A stretch of 64,000 nt of DNA from Hymenolepis diminuta (lineage: Eukaryota; Platyhelminthes; Cestoda; Cyclophyllidea; Hymenolepididae). Position numbers and translations under genes: made by a program. Shown here piece by piece: positions 9,762 to 22,239 of the stretch; within the stretch, counting starts at the first letter, position 1, and every line of letters begins with the position of its first letter. Under the pieces are notes generated by a model. That model saw only the letters and a program-made list of their open reading frames with translations. It searched no databases and was not told where the DNA came from. The stretch is from NCBI GenBank assembly GCA_900708905.1, contig CAADRB010000025.1:1919026-1983025 (forward strand), read 5' to 3'.

Positions 9762-12700
9762 ATGCCCGTGAAGCTCTATTCGATCGTTCGAGGCAAGGTG
9801 AGTTCTCATTCATTTACTTATTCTACCATCTTTATCTCACATGTTAATTTCACTTTATGGGGCTTTGTAGTTTGACGTGTATATATCTTTCTTATACTAA
9901 AAGTAATTACAAAGGAAGCAGTGATGGGTAATGAGTGGATTCATCTTTATAATTCAAATGATTACGCAGAAATATCATAAATATTCGTTATTATTTGAAA
10001 TTTTATAACATTCAGTCTTGGGGAAAAATTTTGGATAAGAATGAGTTTAAAGGGAATAAAGACAGTGAAAGTAAGAGGCAGGAAATCGGGACCCTACTTC
10101 TACTATCTGAATTTTGGACTAAGCAATGCTCAACTATCTTGGTCAGCAATCCGGTGGTCTGATTCTGAAGTTCGGGCTTGCTGCAATAAGATTGAATTCT
10201 GGGATATCACACATCTGCAAACGTATTTTTTTGGACATTTTCAAAATATTTCGATTGTTTTTCTCAATGGGTCATTGGAATACCTCGTTTGCCTGTTTTA
10301 TTTTTCTTTGATACAGAATCTCAACTTCCTACTTATACTGTCTTGGGCACTTCTATGTCATTTTTTAAATCACTGTTAAATCATCTACTTTATGGGAGGG
10401 TTGATAATCACTGGCCAATAACCTCCATTTCACTACTATTCATTGTTATTAACGTCACATTCTGTATCTTCATCTGACCGTTTTTTAGTTCGCACTATTG
10501 GTTAAAACAGTCCTTATGATATGTTAATTTTGCTGTTTCATCGAGGGTAAATAAGATAGCTCTATTCATAAAATAATTTACGTTCTCATGGACATTTCTT
10601 TTTATTTTCTTTAATATTATACGTTAGATGAAAATTAAAAGTTTATTTTTCCTCATTTTTCCCAAGGTAGTTAGCATAAAAGACTACGGGGCATTTGTGA
10701 GTCTTGAGAATACAGATAGACAAGGTCTCCTTCACTGCTCAGCCATTTCCAACCACCCCGTGGAAGATGTTTCCGATGTCTTGGAAATTGGCGAAACCGT
10801 CTTTGTCAAGATTATCAGCGATAAGGTAACTTATTTTCTTTAATTTCTCACTGTGAAGTTTGATTTGGGCAAAATGCTTCATATGCGCACGCTAAGATAA
10901 TAATGCATGAGCCGATTAAGTTAGCTTAAAATATATCATGCGTTTATTAAACGCATCCAATTTCACTGTGAAGCAATTGGTTAATTTAATTTAGTTCTTT
11001 TAAGAATGTGAAACATTAATTTAAAGCATTAACTGTCCAATTATTTAATATCAAATCGTTTTAATTGCATCTGATTTTTCCTAAATTACAGGATGGAAAG
11101 CTGGGTCTGAGTATGAAAGTCGTCAATCAGACAACGGGGGAAGACAAGGATCCGAATAATCTCATTATCGCGTATGTTTAAATTTTTTTCGTCTGGGCCA
11201 TTGTTATTATATTTTTTGACTTCTGATTGCAATTTTCTTATATATCATTAGTTCATTGTGCTCAGATAATGCGTTTATCCCACAGGCTGGAATAGGTTAA
11301 AGATCTATTGATCTAGAGGAATAAATGTACAAAAGCATCTCGTTTAGTCATTAGGGCATTTTCCCTATCTCAATCCCTTAATTTTGAATTGGAGTTGCGT
11401 TTGTAGGTCTAATATACATTGCCATTTTATATAATTACTCATAATATAACAAAAAACTTACAATTTTTAATTGTGGGAAACGGCTGAGATCATTTAACGG
11501 ACGGTCCAATAAATGATAAAGGGATGGTGGTCAAAAAGGTGCTGAGAGAAACATCAAGGTATCAAGGAATCTTGCTTCATCAAATTTTTGGACTCAGGTT
11601 GCACAATATTTATTAAATGTGTAGCTCACGTTTCGAAATTCAAATTTCATGATTTGTCTCCTGGATTGCACTAAATACTTGTTTGCGATGCTTAGTGCTT
11701 ATTGATCGGTGTTTTTGATCACGAAAGGTAAGTATTGCAACTTGAAGTCATTTCTTCTTACGATGACTGACAAGACAAATTGATCTTACACACTTTTCAC
11801 TAGCTTAAAATCCTAAGATAGTAGAGATGAGATAGCGAAAATTTTAAGTAAGCTGAGCTCCGTAAGCCAGTATTCATGCTGATTCTTTACTTTTCATCTA
11901 ATAAATTCCCATTTGCATTATGAGTGTGCACGCCAGCCGGACTCTTATCTCTCCCTCTCATTTGAATTTTTAAAGTAACTGCTTTGAAGTATGAACGAAG
12001 ACACGGTCTTTGAAGATTGAAATTGGCAGCTTTATGAAACTAACCCTCATATAAATGCTCCAAAATTGGGAGTGAAATCGTTTCTACTTTCTTCATTAAA
12101 AATAGGTGTATGCTAACGGTTAATTGTTTATTTTTATTATTGCCCATAGCAAGATAAAAATACTTATACGAGTTCTATCATGAGAAAGTAACTGAATGCG
12201 GGGGGAACGGCAAAATAGTTAAATAAGGGATGAAAAAGGCCGGGGATTTGAGGGGTAGAAGTGGATAATGATATAAGGCACCAAGAGTCTCATTTTATTT
12301 AAATTCTGAACGCATTGAGTTCTATGTTTAGTGATACAGCCACGTGTTTTTACTTGAAGTTTAATCTGCATAAGGTGCTGGTCGTCTAAACCGGAGTTTT
12401 ATTGAACTGGGTATTTCTCTAACTCATTGTCACCCCTCAATACAACTTACACTCGATTGAAAGCTGATTTAAATTATAGCCATTTTATGACAAATTGAGC
12501 GGCAATGTTGTATGTTTAAATGTCAGGTTTTTCTGAAATTTGCTTATTTTACTTGTTAGGCAAATGGAGAAGAGAAAACAAGGTCCTATGCGTGGTCAGA
12601 GTCCAATCCGTTTCGGGGCTGAGTTGAACACTGTGTGCAAGCAGTGTGGAGTCAAAGGTGTCTTATAATTGTCTATTTATACTACTTAATTTCCTTTTCC

Positions 12701-13201
12701 AGTATATTGCTATTAATTTAAAATCTGCAGGTCATTTGGCAAGCACGTGTTTCACTCAAGCTGGCGTGGACTCACTTGGGTTGATTTCTTCTGACTCTGA
12801 TAATGATGAAGTAGATGGAAAGACAACGAGTTCACCACCGAAGAAGAAAAGCAAGAAGAACAAGAGTGAAAAGAAAAAGAAGGAAAAGCATTCAAAAAAT
12901 CATCACCGTCATTGTTCTTCTGAAAATATGGTGGGTTATAGTTTTCTTATTATTAAAATGCATTGAAATGGTAACATTGAGTATTGATATAATCGTTCAT
13001 CTTTTTAATTTCAGAAACGGCATGTTCGTGATAGAAGTAGAAGTCCTCTAAGGGGATCAGAAAAGGATGTGCGTTCGCGTTTTGTCATGCAATATTTTTT
13101 CTACGCCATAATTTTATCAGTGAAGTTATTTCTTATTCCCCTCATTTCAGCGCAAGAAATCAAAACTTCATCGTCATCGCGAAAGGAATCCTGACAAGTA
13201 A
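9762..13201 (+). CDS. ZCCHC17: ZCCHC17/pNO40-like S1 domain and zinc-knuckle protein
   Basis: Nucleolar RNA-binding protein family linked to ribosome biogenesis and splicing. Seven exons join in phase: 9762-9797, 10667-10825, 11092-11171, 12560-12657, 12731-12930, 13015-13068 and 13151-13201, giving 225 residues (human 241). Residues 1-85 form an S1 domain (KDYGAFVSLEN, KIISDKDGKLGLSMKVVNQ), followed by the DPNNLII motif shared with human ZCCHC17. A CCHC zinc knuckle sits at Cys118, Cys121, His126 and Cys131. The tail is rich in Lys/Arg/Ser (KKKSKKNKSEKKKKEKHS), as in the family, and probably directs nuclear/nucleolar targeting. The three large introns (0.87, 0.27 and 1.39 kb) carry no recognised gene; the other three are 73, 84 and 82 bp. 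The start is the only ATG in frame near the S1 domain. Confidence 0.92.
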
Positions 13202-13297
13202 ACAGCTCGATTTGTTTGTAAATGTGACTTTCTCCAATGATTTTATAATATAAATTGTTTTTGTATATTTGTATTCTTAGCTGTATTGTGGTGATTA

Positions 13298-13303
13298 AAT
13301 AAA
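13298..13303 (+). terminator. polyadenylation signal of ZCCHC17
   Basis: AATAAA about 97 bp after the ZCCHC17 stop codon, preceded by T-rich sequence. Confidence 0.6.
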
Positions 13304-13369
13304 GACTTATTCATGTACAAAGCAGGGCATATTTGTTGAAAGAGGCATTAGTTTTAGACCTATTGCATG

Positions 13370-13597
13370 TGTTATGATCTGCTCTCCTCTGTAGGATACC
13401 AGAACCGACTCTTAGATTTCCTAAGAAATTGCATTAATTGTAAATACAATCTGAACTGCCATATCAAAATAAGACATGCTTTCGTATCGATGGGTCGATT
13501 TATCGTATGCGCCATTTACAACCATAATGTAAATAAATTCGTTCGAATAAAAGGGAAGTATGAAGTAAAAAGTGGATAGTAAAGAATTCTATGTACA
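13370..13597 (-). mobile_element. LTR-A copy, inverted and 5'-truncated
   Basis: Reading the minus strand gives the LTR-A blocks in order (TTATCCACTTTTTAC, TTTTATTCGAACGAATTTATTTACAT, GCGATTTAT-like and GTCTTAGG-like parts), ending in CAGATCATAACA at 13370. It directly abuts the plus-oriented LTR-A piece at 13598-13691, so the two are head to head. Confidence 0.65.
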
Positions 13598-13723
13598 AGG
13601 TTTATTTTCGGTTGCATTCGTAACTAGTGCAATGCCCTAGGGAATCTAAAAGTCAGTTACGGTGTCCTGCAGGGAAAAGCTGATTATAACAGTTTGGCCA
13701 CACAGTTATCGAATTACGCGGAT

Positions 13724-14331
13724 ATGGAAACCCGAATCTCCTCAATCGTGAGAAATACCTTCACCCAGATGAATTTCCCAAATTCGACAAAGAATCCCAA
13801 AGACTACGTGAAAAACGTAGGTATGTTTCATCATAATCCTCTTTTAGATGAAATCTTTGCACCATGGTATACACAATACCGTGATATTTATAAGAACAGC
13901 ATGGCAGATCTTCCCCACGCCACTCGAATTACCATGCTGCTTCGTGAATTTAACAGAAGTGACCACTACTTATGTTCGTCCTACTTTCAACCGACGGATC
14001 CTGCCGACCTAGCTTATGGAAAGATGATTACTAAGTTAGTTCCGGTTATTGGTGACAACAGTTCTCTCTTCAACCTGATCACATGTAGAGATGAAAATGT
14101 TCAACATTATGTAGGTATCGTTAACCGACTTTGCACTGGTTTCCGATTTGATTCTCTCGAAGGAAACCAATTTAGATGTCCCATTTTCATTCTTGGTCTC
14201 CGATCTTCTTGCAATGCTGAGATTTGACTCAGACTTCTGTCCCTCTTGGACAAGGAACCCGATGCCAAGAAGTCTCGTTGCGGACCTGAATCTGCTGCAG
14301 GACCGTTAATCACGAGTGTTCAACCTTAAAA
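13724..14331 (+). pseudogene. gag of the Ty3/gypsy element, broken
   Basis: The frame runs from ATG 13724 to a TGA at 14225-14227, then stays open to 14331. It shows the pattern of flatworm gypsy Gag capsid: a Y...IYKNSMADLP core, RITMLLREFNR, PADLAYGKMITKLVP, SLFN, YVGIVNR, and FRCPIFILGLRS. A different frame downstream carries a zinc knuckle, CRFCGERHYGRDC (14421-14459), of CX2CX3HX4C spacing. Gag normally packages the element RNA into particles. The in-frame stop and the shift before the knuckle show that it is inactive. Confidence 0.75.
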
Positions 14332-14619
14332 GACCTGAAAATGATCTATCATCTATCGCCCGAGGTGACCTACCCCCCATCCAACAATTATCCGCTGAAT
14401 ATCAGAAGTAGTCACTCCCAGGATGCCGATTTTGCGGAGAACGTCATTATGGTCGAGATTGCCCTATCGAAGACGTCGCCACCAGAATCGCGACGATAAT
14501 GGCTACAAAGGTGGCTTCTACCGTGAATCTTCTACGAACAGTTCAACGGGGCAGAACCAGAACAACAAGAGAGTGTTAAAGTAAAGCTGTGGTACATTAA
14601 TGCAGGTAGATGTTAATTG

Positions 14620-15480
14620 TAGGAAATATGTTAACCTAGGCAGTTGTGGTATATCGTTTGAGCTCCAGATCGACACCGGCCCCGATATCTAATGCTATGC
14701 GACTCTACGTATCGATGCGATGCGAGGTTACATTCCTGAAGAAGGCGATCTTCAAGGAGTGCTACGTTACCGATCGAAATATCATCCAGTCCGGTGGGCC
14801 TAGACTGGATGGATGAGCTCAACCTTATCCAGTTCCTGGACGAAAACGAAGCCTACCGGACACCTACTCTCGAACCTACAAATGTGGAAAATCTCGTGAG
14901 AGGATGCGACCAGTGTTTGCATGTTGCCGAAATTCCTCATCTTTCTATTCATGTTCAATTACCGAAACCAGATTCTCCCAGGACTCAGCTCTAACTTACC
15001 ACTCCGGACCCATTAGAGGTGTAACATACACTATGGTGATGAATTCGCATTGGAAAGGGTCCGATGTCATTCTGCTCTCGCCGACGATAAGCAGATCAGC
15101 TATCTCTATGCTCAACAGACTGGTGGTGTACCAGAAAGCTCGTTACGGACCCAAGTACACAGTTTGACTCTATATTTTGCCAAATTTTGCTCCGATCGGT
15201 TGATCATTCAGCAAAGGAGATCCGCCCCATCAGCAGAATTTAGAAGTCAAGATTGGAGGTCAGCGTGTGAAGAGATTCTGCTATCAAAACAATTTTGTGA
15301 CCCGATGCGATGTGACCCAACAAGTGTTGGTGATCTTGTAGATGACCTGAGATATCGTTTAAATCAACAATAGACAGCTGCCATAATCACTAATCCGGGT
15401 GGCGGCGATATCCACGATGTGAAGACCGGAAAGGCCACTTGATCTCGCGATCACAAACAACTCGGACCAGGAGGGTTTGA
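14620..15480 (+). pseudogene. protease-to-integrase remnant of the gypsy element
   Basis: A protease-like FELQIDTGPDI motif (DTG catalytic triplet) near 14660 ends in a stop. About 150-200 bp later, integrase-like pieces occur in alternating frames: CDQC near 14910, LPKPDSPRTQL near 14970, and a GPIRGVTYTMVMNSH stretch near 15015-15055 equivalent to the first catalytic Asp region. No reverse transcriptase or RNase H lies between them. Confidence 0.6.
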
Positions 15481-15944
15481 CTTGTCAAATCTTGAAAGAC
15501 ACCATTCTTTAAATAGTCTTGATGATATTAATTTTTTGTTCTATATCTTACAACTATCTAACTCCCGAAAAGTTGGTGATTTCCCAATGTAGAGCAACGA
15601 TGCAAAAGAAATGATCAAGATATTATCGCCCATGTACCGCCAGGGCCCGATGGCATTTCTCTCGTCTCCCGGTCGATCTGGCGACAAAGACGAACGGGTG
15701 ATCCAATCTACGAACGGGCGTGTTGCATATAAAAAAGTAATATTTTCCTCAAAATAATTCTTATATGTAATATTCCTTGTTATCCACTTTTTACTTCCTG
15801 CTGCTTTTAATTCCCTTTTATTCGAACGAATTTATTTACATTACGGTTGTAAATAGTGCATAGGATAAATCGCCCTATCGATACGAAAATGTGCGTTTTA
15901 TGTTGATATAGTGGTTTGGTCATTTTTGCATTTTGATATTGTCA

Positions 15945-16262
15945 GGTTTTATTGGTGATTTGTGTAATATCTTTATTAGAAGAAATGATTATTATTTTCT
16001 TCCGCTCCCGATATTTCTTCTGTGAATAAAAATGTAATTTCTTTCTTTATTTCCTCAGTGATAAAAGACACTAGATATTTGTGCTTATTTGTTTAAGCCG
16101 ACAACGATTAAGAGTGAGTTTCATTAATACACGTGTGTTGACTATAAAGTGTCTTGTGCTCTGCCGTGGGTTATTGGTTTCTGTGTTAAGTTGCTATATT
16201 ACCGAGTTTTCTAGATTGTTGGCTCCGCAAGATTACTACCGGGACTTCTAGTTGTTATGTTA
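15945..16262 (-). mobile_element. family C element inserted in the 3' LTR-A (minus orientation)
   Basis: The reverse complement carries the same ordered blocks as the C copy at 6539-6826 (CTAGAAGTCCCGGTAG, GCGGAGCCAACAATCTAGAA, GAAATAAAGAAAGAAATTAC, GAAATATCGGGAG). It splits LTR-A between its middle part and the conserved GTCTTAGGG end. Exact junctions and target duplication are not resolved. Confidence 0.55.
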
Positions 16263-16996
16263 GAACCGTCTTAGGGACTCTAAAAGTCGGCTACTGTATC
16301 TTACAGAGAAGGGCAGATTATAACAGAGGATATGCATATATTTCGGGATGTTTTTGTTAAAATTTGAAATATATTTCCCTTACGTTCGGAGCAACTGTGT
16401 AATTGGCCACCTTCTTAATTTACTGAATTCAATGCTCTGTAGAAACATGTCGCCACGGATGATATTAGAATCAAGTTAATTATAAATAACATTGACTCTT
16501 ATTGACTTTTACCGATGCAAACCACCATAAACTTAAATCGGCTTTACGGAACAGCAATATAAATTTAGTTAATCGCGACACATAAATCACCACGTTAATC
16601 ACTACTTGTGTGTTGGTATCTATGTTTATTTCTTTTAATTTAAATTTCACACAAACCTGAGTGTACCGAAATTTTTGACCTAATTTAAGAGTTAATATGA
16701 TAAGAAGCGGATGAAAAAGCAACTTTTGGTTTTGCAAATTTACTCAATCTGCAATATTTCTGAGGCAGAGTTACATTCTTTAACGGTAAGTCCAACATTT
16801 GACCGGAATTTGGAAGTTTTAAGTAGAAGATTCCGTGATAAATATGTATGCGTTTATTTCCACAAAATGTTTAATAGATGTACTTGATTTTACAAATAGT
16901 TTATTTTTATTAATGAAATCATCCACAAGTTTAAATAAACCGGTAAATACCGAGGTCCTTAGTTTACTTCACTTAACCCAAGTAGTCACTTTCGGA

Positions 16997-19900
16997 ATGG
17001 CCCTATTAACTGCGGAAGTTATTGAAGCAAAAGTCAAGCAGACTGCTACGGTATATTGCGCCTATAAACTATATAACTCACCGTTTCCTTTCTGTGATAA
17101 TTATATTTATTGACATTTATTTTCAAAAATATAATTATGCAATTTAATCGAGGTTTAATTTAATTGATATACATTTACCCTTTAAAAGTTAATTTTCCTT
17201 CATGGATTGGGAGATAATGGGTATGTTTGAAAGTATGCATAAGAATAATTTTCTAGAACTGGTTGGGCCGAAATTCTCCGCAGTATTGTGCCACCTTATT
17301 GCAAAATCGTTTGCCCCAATGCGTAGTTAATGTTTTTCATCTTTAATGATAGTTATTTTTCATAGAAAGGACATGCCAGTTACCCTAAACTTCGGAATGG
17401 TGATGCCTGCTTGGTAAGAGTATCATTTCTGTCCCTTTTTGACTATTCCTTAGATAGTATTACTAATTTGACGTTTGTTTTTTACTTTCAGGTATGATCT
17501 TTACGGGCTCGGTCCTAATGCAAGACAAGACGAAAGCGGCATTATCAGTGCTGCTAATGAATGTGAGTTCATCAAATTCCCTGCCTTACTACGAAAATGT
17601 TCTTAAGTTAGTTAAGAATATTATCATTAGCGGAAGATCCTCTAGCTTGAAACTTCCATATAGCCAACTATTGGTTTTGTGTAGGTGATATTTCTAATCA
17701 GTCGTGTTACAAATTACTTACATACAACCCCTATGTAAGTGAAAGGAACAGTAATACTTAAGACTAGCAACGGTGTATTTAACACGGCACATTTCCCGAA
17801 TCGTGTTCTTTTGTTTATTTTCATTTCCCTGCAAAGACAAAGACGAGAACTAGCGGACGAGGTGTTTGGTGAGAATCGGATATGATGCAGAATTAAATAC
17901 ATTCATTAAATTCGATGAAATTTACTGAAGAAGGACGAGTTGAGATTAAAGGAAAAAAGGTGTATAGCCACGAGTTTATGGTTTTCTTTTTGTGTTCACC
18001 CACAAAGACTGCTATCAAACCAGGTGACACAAAAATTTAATCAACTAATCCATAATCAGTCTCTATATGTTCTCGATGAAAACCAGTGCTTGTTAAACTG
18101 CTTTAAGGATGCGAGTTATTTAAGTTTTTCCATATGTGGATTTTGTCTATACCATATCATTGTTTTGTCTTTTCTGCTTCTTAAATTTAGTGGCTAAATT
18201 CGTAGAGGTAGAGAAGAATGCAAATATTTCACCGGAGCGTATTGTGATTGGTGGATTCTCACAGGGAGGAAGTGCTGCGTACTACTACGGGATGACTAAT
18301 TCAGAGCCTAGACTCGGGGGTCTTATCGCTCTTAGCTGCTGGCTCCCTCTGCATGAAAAATTCCTTAGCAGGACTACCGTACGTATTTATATATTTGTGT
18401 TACTTGTTTTATTTATAAGAAATATTCGTATGCATCGGTGGCGGAACGATCAGCGTATATACCCGCCACTTCAGAGGTCACGGGCTCGATACTCGTTGGT
18501 TCACATCCAGTGGATGGAATAACCAATCTTACTGTTTAAAACTAGTCAATAGGTGAATATTAGAAAGCAAGTTTCACTTTAGAATGACTCTAGGGTGCCT
18601 TCTATCTTCGGTTGATTTATGTTTGAAGCTGATTCTCTCAATGGATTTGGGGAAAATTTGTTATGTAATACTAATAGCTGAAAGAGGCTTTCCTAATTGG
18701 TGGAATCCGGTCTTTACTATGAGAACTTACTTAAATGAATATTACACTAGGATTAAACAGTATGAGTCATCTTTATGGGACGAAAGTGGCAATACATGAG
18801 AAACAAATAGTAGTATATATATACGTCAGTGTTTAACGTGCTCGTCTGCGGACTCAGAGATCACGGATTCGGTACCCATTGAAGGTCATAACTAAATGCC
18901 ACTGGTTAAAAGTAGTTGAATATGGGTTGGCATGATGTGGTTTTTCTCAGGAAAGTTCCAGGTTGTCTCCTTACTTCGTAAGATGAGCAGTGGAAAACAT
19001 TTTTCCTGAAGGCAGTATTAATATTGCATTAATTAAGGAAATATTTGTGCTATAGTCTCGTAAGCAATATATGATTGGGTATATTTTCAAAATTCGTATA
19101 AAGACAGATAGTTGCTGTTTTAACAGAATGGAATTGGAATCGATCACTCAAGTATAGAATACAGTTGAGGAGTTAATTTCGTATAGTCGGCTAATATTTG
19201 TTATACTTGTAACAATCGAATTTATATAACTTTTTTATCTGGCTGCATCAGTTTAACTGAAGAAGTACTTTGTACAGAATGAAGTAGTTAAGAATTCAGA
19301 TAGTCAGCTAAATGCAAGCGGATAAAGACTATTCGTTTAGCATTTGGTAGAGAGACTTTTAATTAATAGTTGAGGGAGTATCTTCCTGATTAAAGTGTTT
19401 TTGGTGATTTAGGGAGGCTGTTCACTTGGCGATCGTAACTACGTTCGTTAAAGCCACTCTAAAATCTCATTCATTTAACTTCAAAGATTAGTTTAAATGT
19501 GCCAAGGAACTGTAGGTTTAAATTTCTACGGATTCTCTTTTATTTCCTCTTCGTTTCTTTATTGCACGAGCTTTATCGGAGGCTGTTCTTTAGTATGGCA
19601 TTAAATGAATGAAGTTTTATGAAATTTTAGTAAAAGACTAAGCCTTTATTTTTGTTTAGATTAAGATTAGATGCATTTGTTAGGACCTCGATAGGTTTTT
19701 GAATGTCAACGGTACATTATGGTGGCAGTGTTCATTTTTCATAGGTCGTTTCAACAACTCACTTATATACAGCACCATATAGAGCGATTTTGAAACTCAT
19801 TTTTTCTGTGCCCACTTTTTTGGAATGACTATCTGTGCCACTTTATTTTGATGGACATTGAGGTAGTGGAATGAGAGTTTCCTAAACTAACAGATTCCAC

Positions 19901-21094
19901 GGTGCTTTGTTCATAAAATCAGTGTTGGAAATCAATCGCATGTTGGTGGATGCCATTAAAACACCGAATGAGATCATCGGGAATAAAGAGAAGATAGTTC
20001 CCGAGCCGGTTGAAAGAAAGTGTAATTCACTGCTCACCTTGAGTGTAAACACCTCAGTGTACTCTGCTAATTTGGAAAGTTCTAGCTGGTTTCAAAGCTT
20101 TAAATACTAGCTTATACTAGCCAAAAGGTCTTCTAAAATGAAGTCTTTAAACTCACGTAATTTTCAGATGTTAGCCTTCTCCTGGTATTACATAACTTAG
20201 AGGTGGATGAAGCCACGAGAGAATTCATATCTCTGTGCACGAAAATTAGTGCAATTATTTTTAAAACTCTTCTCTAACTGAAATAAAAGACGTATCCTGA
20301 AAATGTTTAGAACAAAGATGCGTTAATCGTAACTCGAACCCCAGAGATTCCCCTACTTTTCAAGAAATACATCCACATATTTTCCCGTCCCCCCCTATTT
20401 AGTAATTGTAATGTTTAAAGTTATCCATCTTCACGTCCAAATCGTATTTGTAATACGAACAACAACTGATCATTTTATTGATCAAATGGATTGAACGACT
20501 TGATAATTCCAACACTGATCTTGGACATAGAAGTTACATTCTGTGGTCTCCTATGCCTAGAAATTTGCCTTCCATTACCTGTCTTGGTCAGTATAAAACA
20601 GTGAGGTTGGCCGTTCCGCTCACTGGATGTGCACCAATGAGTTCCCAACTGGTTACTTCTGACCTTGTTTTCTCACACGCTAACCGCTAAGCCACTATTA
20701 AGATTAAGTTTTTAATTTCTCGAAATGATTTTATGTGAATTTAAATCCATTTACTTGTTACATACTTTGTTGCTTCCTTTTATCTCTAGGTTATATCCGC
20801 AAATCGTTCTCTTCCAATTCTCCAATGTCACGGCAGAGCCGATCCAATTGTCCCTCATGAGCTCGGTGAATTAACTAGTTCAATTATGAAGAAGTTTGGT
20901 TTCGGTAATTGTACTTTCAACACGTATCCTTCCATGGGTCACTGTTCTTCCGACAGGGTAGGCTCATTATTTCATTTTTCTGTAATTGCTCATTGTTCAG
21001 TCGATCTAATTTTCGTTGGTATTTTTCTCCCTGCGTTTAGGAATTGGATGACGTGAAGAGCTTCCTGAGTTCTCATTTGCCCGAAATTGGTTAG
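16997..21094 (+). CDS. LYPLA1: acyl-protein thioesterase (APT1/LYPLA family)
   Basis: Serine hydrolase that removes palmitoyl groups from cytoplasmic-face proteins, also active as lysophospholipase. Eight exons join in phase: 16997-17050, 17189-17220, 17257-17322, 17366-17413, 17492-17562, 18191-18378, 20790-20957 and 21041-21094, giving 226 residues (human APT1 is 230). Visible motifs are LIFLHGLGDNG (oxyanion strand), VMPAWYDLYGLG, the nucleophile elbow GGFSQGG with Ser114, LSCWLPL, Asp171 in HGRADPIVP and His204 in MGHCSS, so the triad is complete. Whether it is APT1 or APT2 cannot be decided. Small introns of 36, 43 and 78 bp contrast with a 2.4-kb intron 6 that holds SINE-like repeats. 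The ATG at 16997 gives an 18-residue leader like that of the family. No stop or frame break was found. Confidence 0.93.
18436..18550 (+). repeat. SINE-like repeat copy 1
   Basis: A tRNA-like head (GGTGGCGGAACGATCAGCG, box A-like; GGTCACGGGCTCGATACTC, box B-like) is followed by the family tail GGTTCACATCCAGTGGATGG ... CCAATCTTACTGTTTAAAA. It lies in intron 6 of the thioesterase gene. Confidence 0.55.
18820..19010 (+). repeat. SINE-like repeat copy 2
   Basis: The CAGTGTTTAACGTGCTCGTC head and GATCACGGATTCGGTACCC box B-like part are followed by GCCACTGGTTAAAAGTAG and by the distal block TTCGTAAGATGAGCA, which also occurs in copy 4 (TACGCAAGATGAGCA). It lies in the same intron as copy 1. Confidence 0.5.
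20585..20697 (-). repeat. SINE-like repeat copy 3
   Basis: On the minus strand it reads TAGTGGCTTAGCGGTTAGCG (clear box A), then GGTGCACATCCAGTGAGCGG and GGCCAACCTCACTGTTTTA, the shared family core. This is the best tRNA-like head of the set. Confidence 0.55.
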
Positions 21095-22239
21095 ATTGAC
21101 ATAGTAATTTGTACTGTACTGGAATCTCCTTTCCCGTTTTCTTCCGGACTATCCTTATTCAGTAAATTTTGAAATTAAAATATCCCACGACGAAGTTTGA
21201 GTTGGCTTTGGCTTCTTTTTGTCGAGTATGTTTCGTGCGATCAAAGAGTGCAGGGGAATGGGCATTTTTATTAAAAATGGCTTAGGTATCATGGAATTGT
21301 GTTTGTCGATATATCACCCTTCTAGCCTATCAACATGTAACTGTTGTAGGCCTAATCAAATATTTTCGGTGCACTTGAGCGAAACCCCCAAGTTCAATCA
21401 TTCTTGCTGCACTGGATTATCGATTATTGGATTTCTAGGCTCGCACCCGGATACTTAAGACTACCACTGAACTAATTACCATCGAAATTTTTTGGCTAAC
21501 CAGGCGGCCAATCACTTGCCACATATAGAGTCCTATATGAGCTATTTGTTTTCTTGATAGAGAAAAAACTTTGTTTGAGACAGTGAATTTGAGAGAGATA
21601 AGGTGTGTCAGAGGTTTCGGTTGGTAGATCGGGAGTCAGTCTGGAAATCCTAAATATGAGGGCACTTTAGAAGGAGCTCTAGTTTAGGGAAAGATCAAAA
21701 TAGTTAAACAAATGCCATTCCCGAATACACGAACTTAATTAATATAAGTTAGGAAGCATAAAGGGACACTGGTAGAACAAGGTTGCTAAGAGAGAAGCAA
21801 GACGACAGTCTTGTAACGAGGACGCCAAAGTTGTAACTGGCGTATCCCGAATCACGGTTCTGATTTGAGATACCGTGATATAACAATCTCCTTCATGTGC
21901 CCCCGTTCTGATTCCTTTAAGACAAATTTCTCCTATTTCTGTGTCCTTTTGATATGTCCTTATGTGCTTACATAAGTGTGTAGTCAAATTAATAGATGTG
22001 ACTGTGTAAACTCTGCTGAATCATTCCTATATGGTTGAATATTGCGTGTAATTCATATTTCATAATCAAAACTAGCTTGTTACTGGACTTCGTGCTCTTT
22101 GCTGGTGCTAATCTTGGGAATGCGAGGTCGATCAGCTGCCTTATTGTACGCCATCTCGCCTTTTCCCCCCTTAGTGTCGACACCTCCATCTCTCCTCCCA
22201 ATTCTTACTTCTATTCCCTCCTGCCTTCTTCCCTCATTC

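Larger units (their letters stand above)
13598..16325 (+). mobile_element. decayed Ty3/gypsy-like LTR retrotransposon with internal deletion
   Basis: 5' LTR-A remnant 13598-13691 (ends GATTATAACA), gag 13724-14330, zinc knuckle near 14421, protease fragment near 14640-14690, integrase pieces 14830-15200, 3' LTR-A 15721-16325 (TGTTGCATATAA ... GATTATAACA) carrying an inverted C element at about 15945-16262. Reverse transcriptase and RNase H, which normally separate protease and integrase, are missing: less than 200 bp lies between the protease DTG and the integrase region. All frames are broken by stops and shifts. It lies between ZCCHC17 and the thioesterase gene. Confidence 0.8.

Noticed and set aside
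10041..10379. 112-codon plus-strand open frame
   Set aside because: Lies wholly in intron 1 of ZCCHC17, has hydrophobic AT-driven composition and no family motif.
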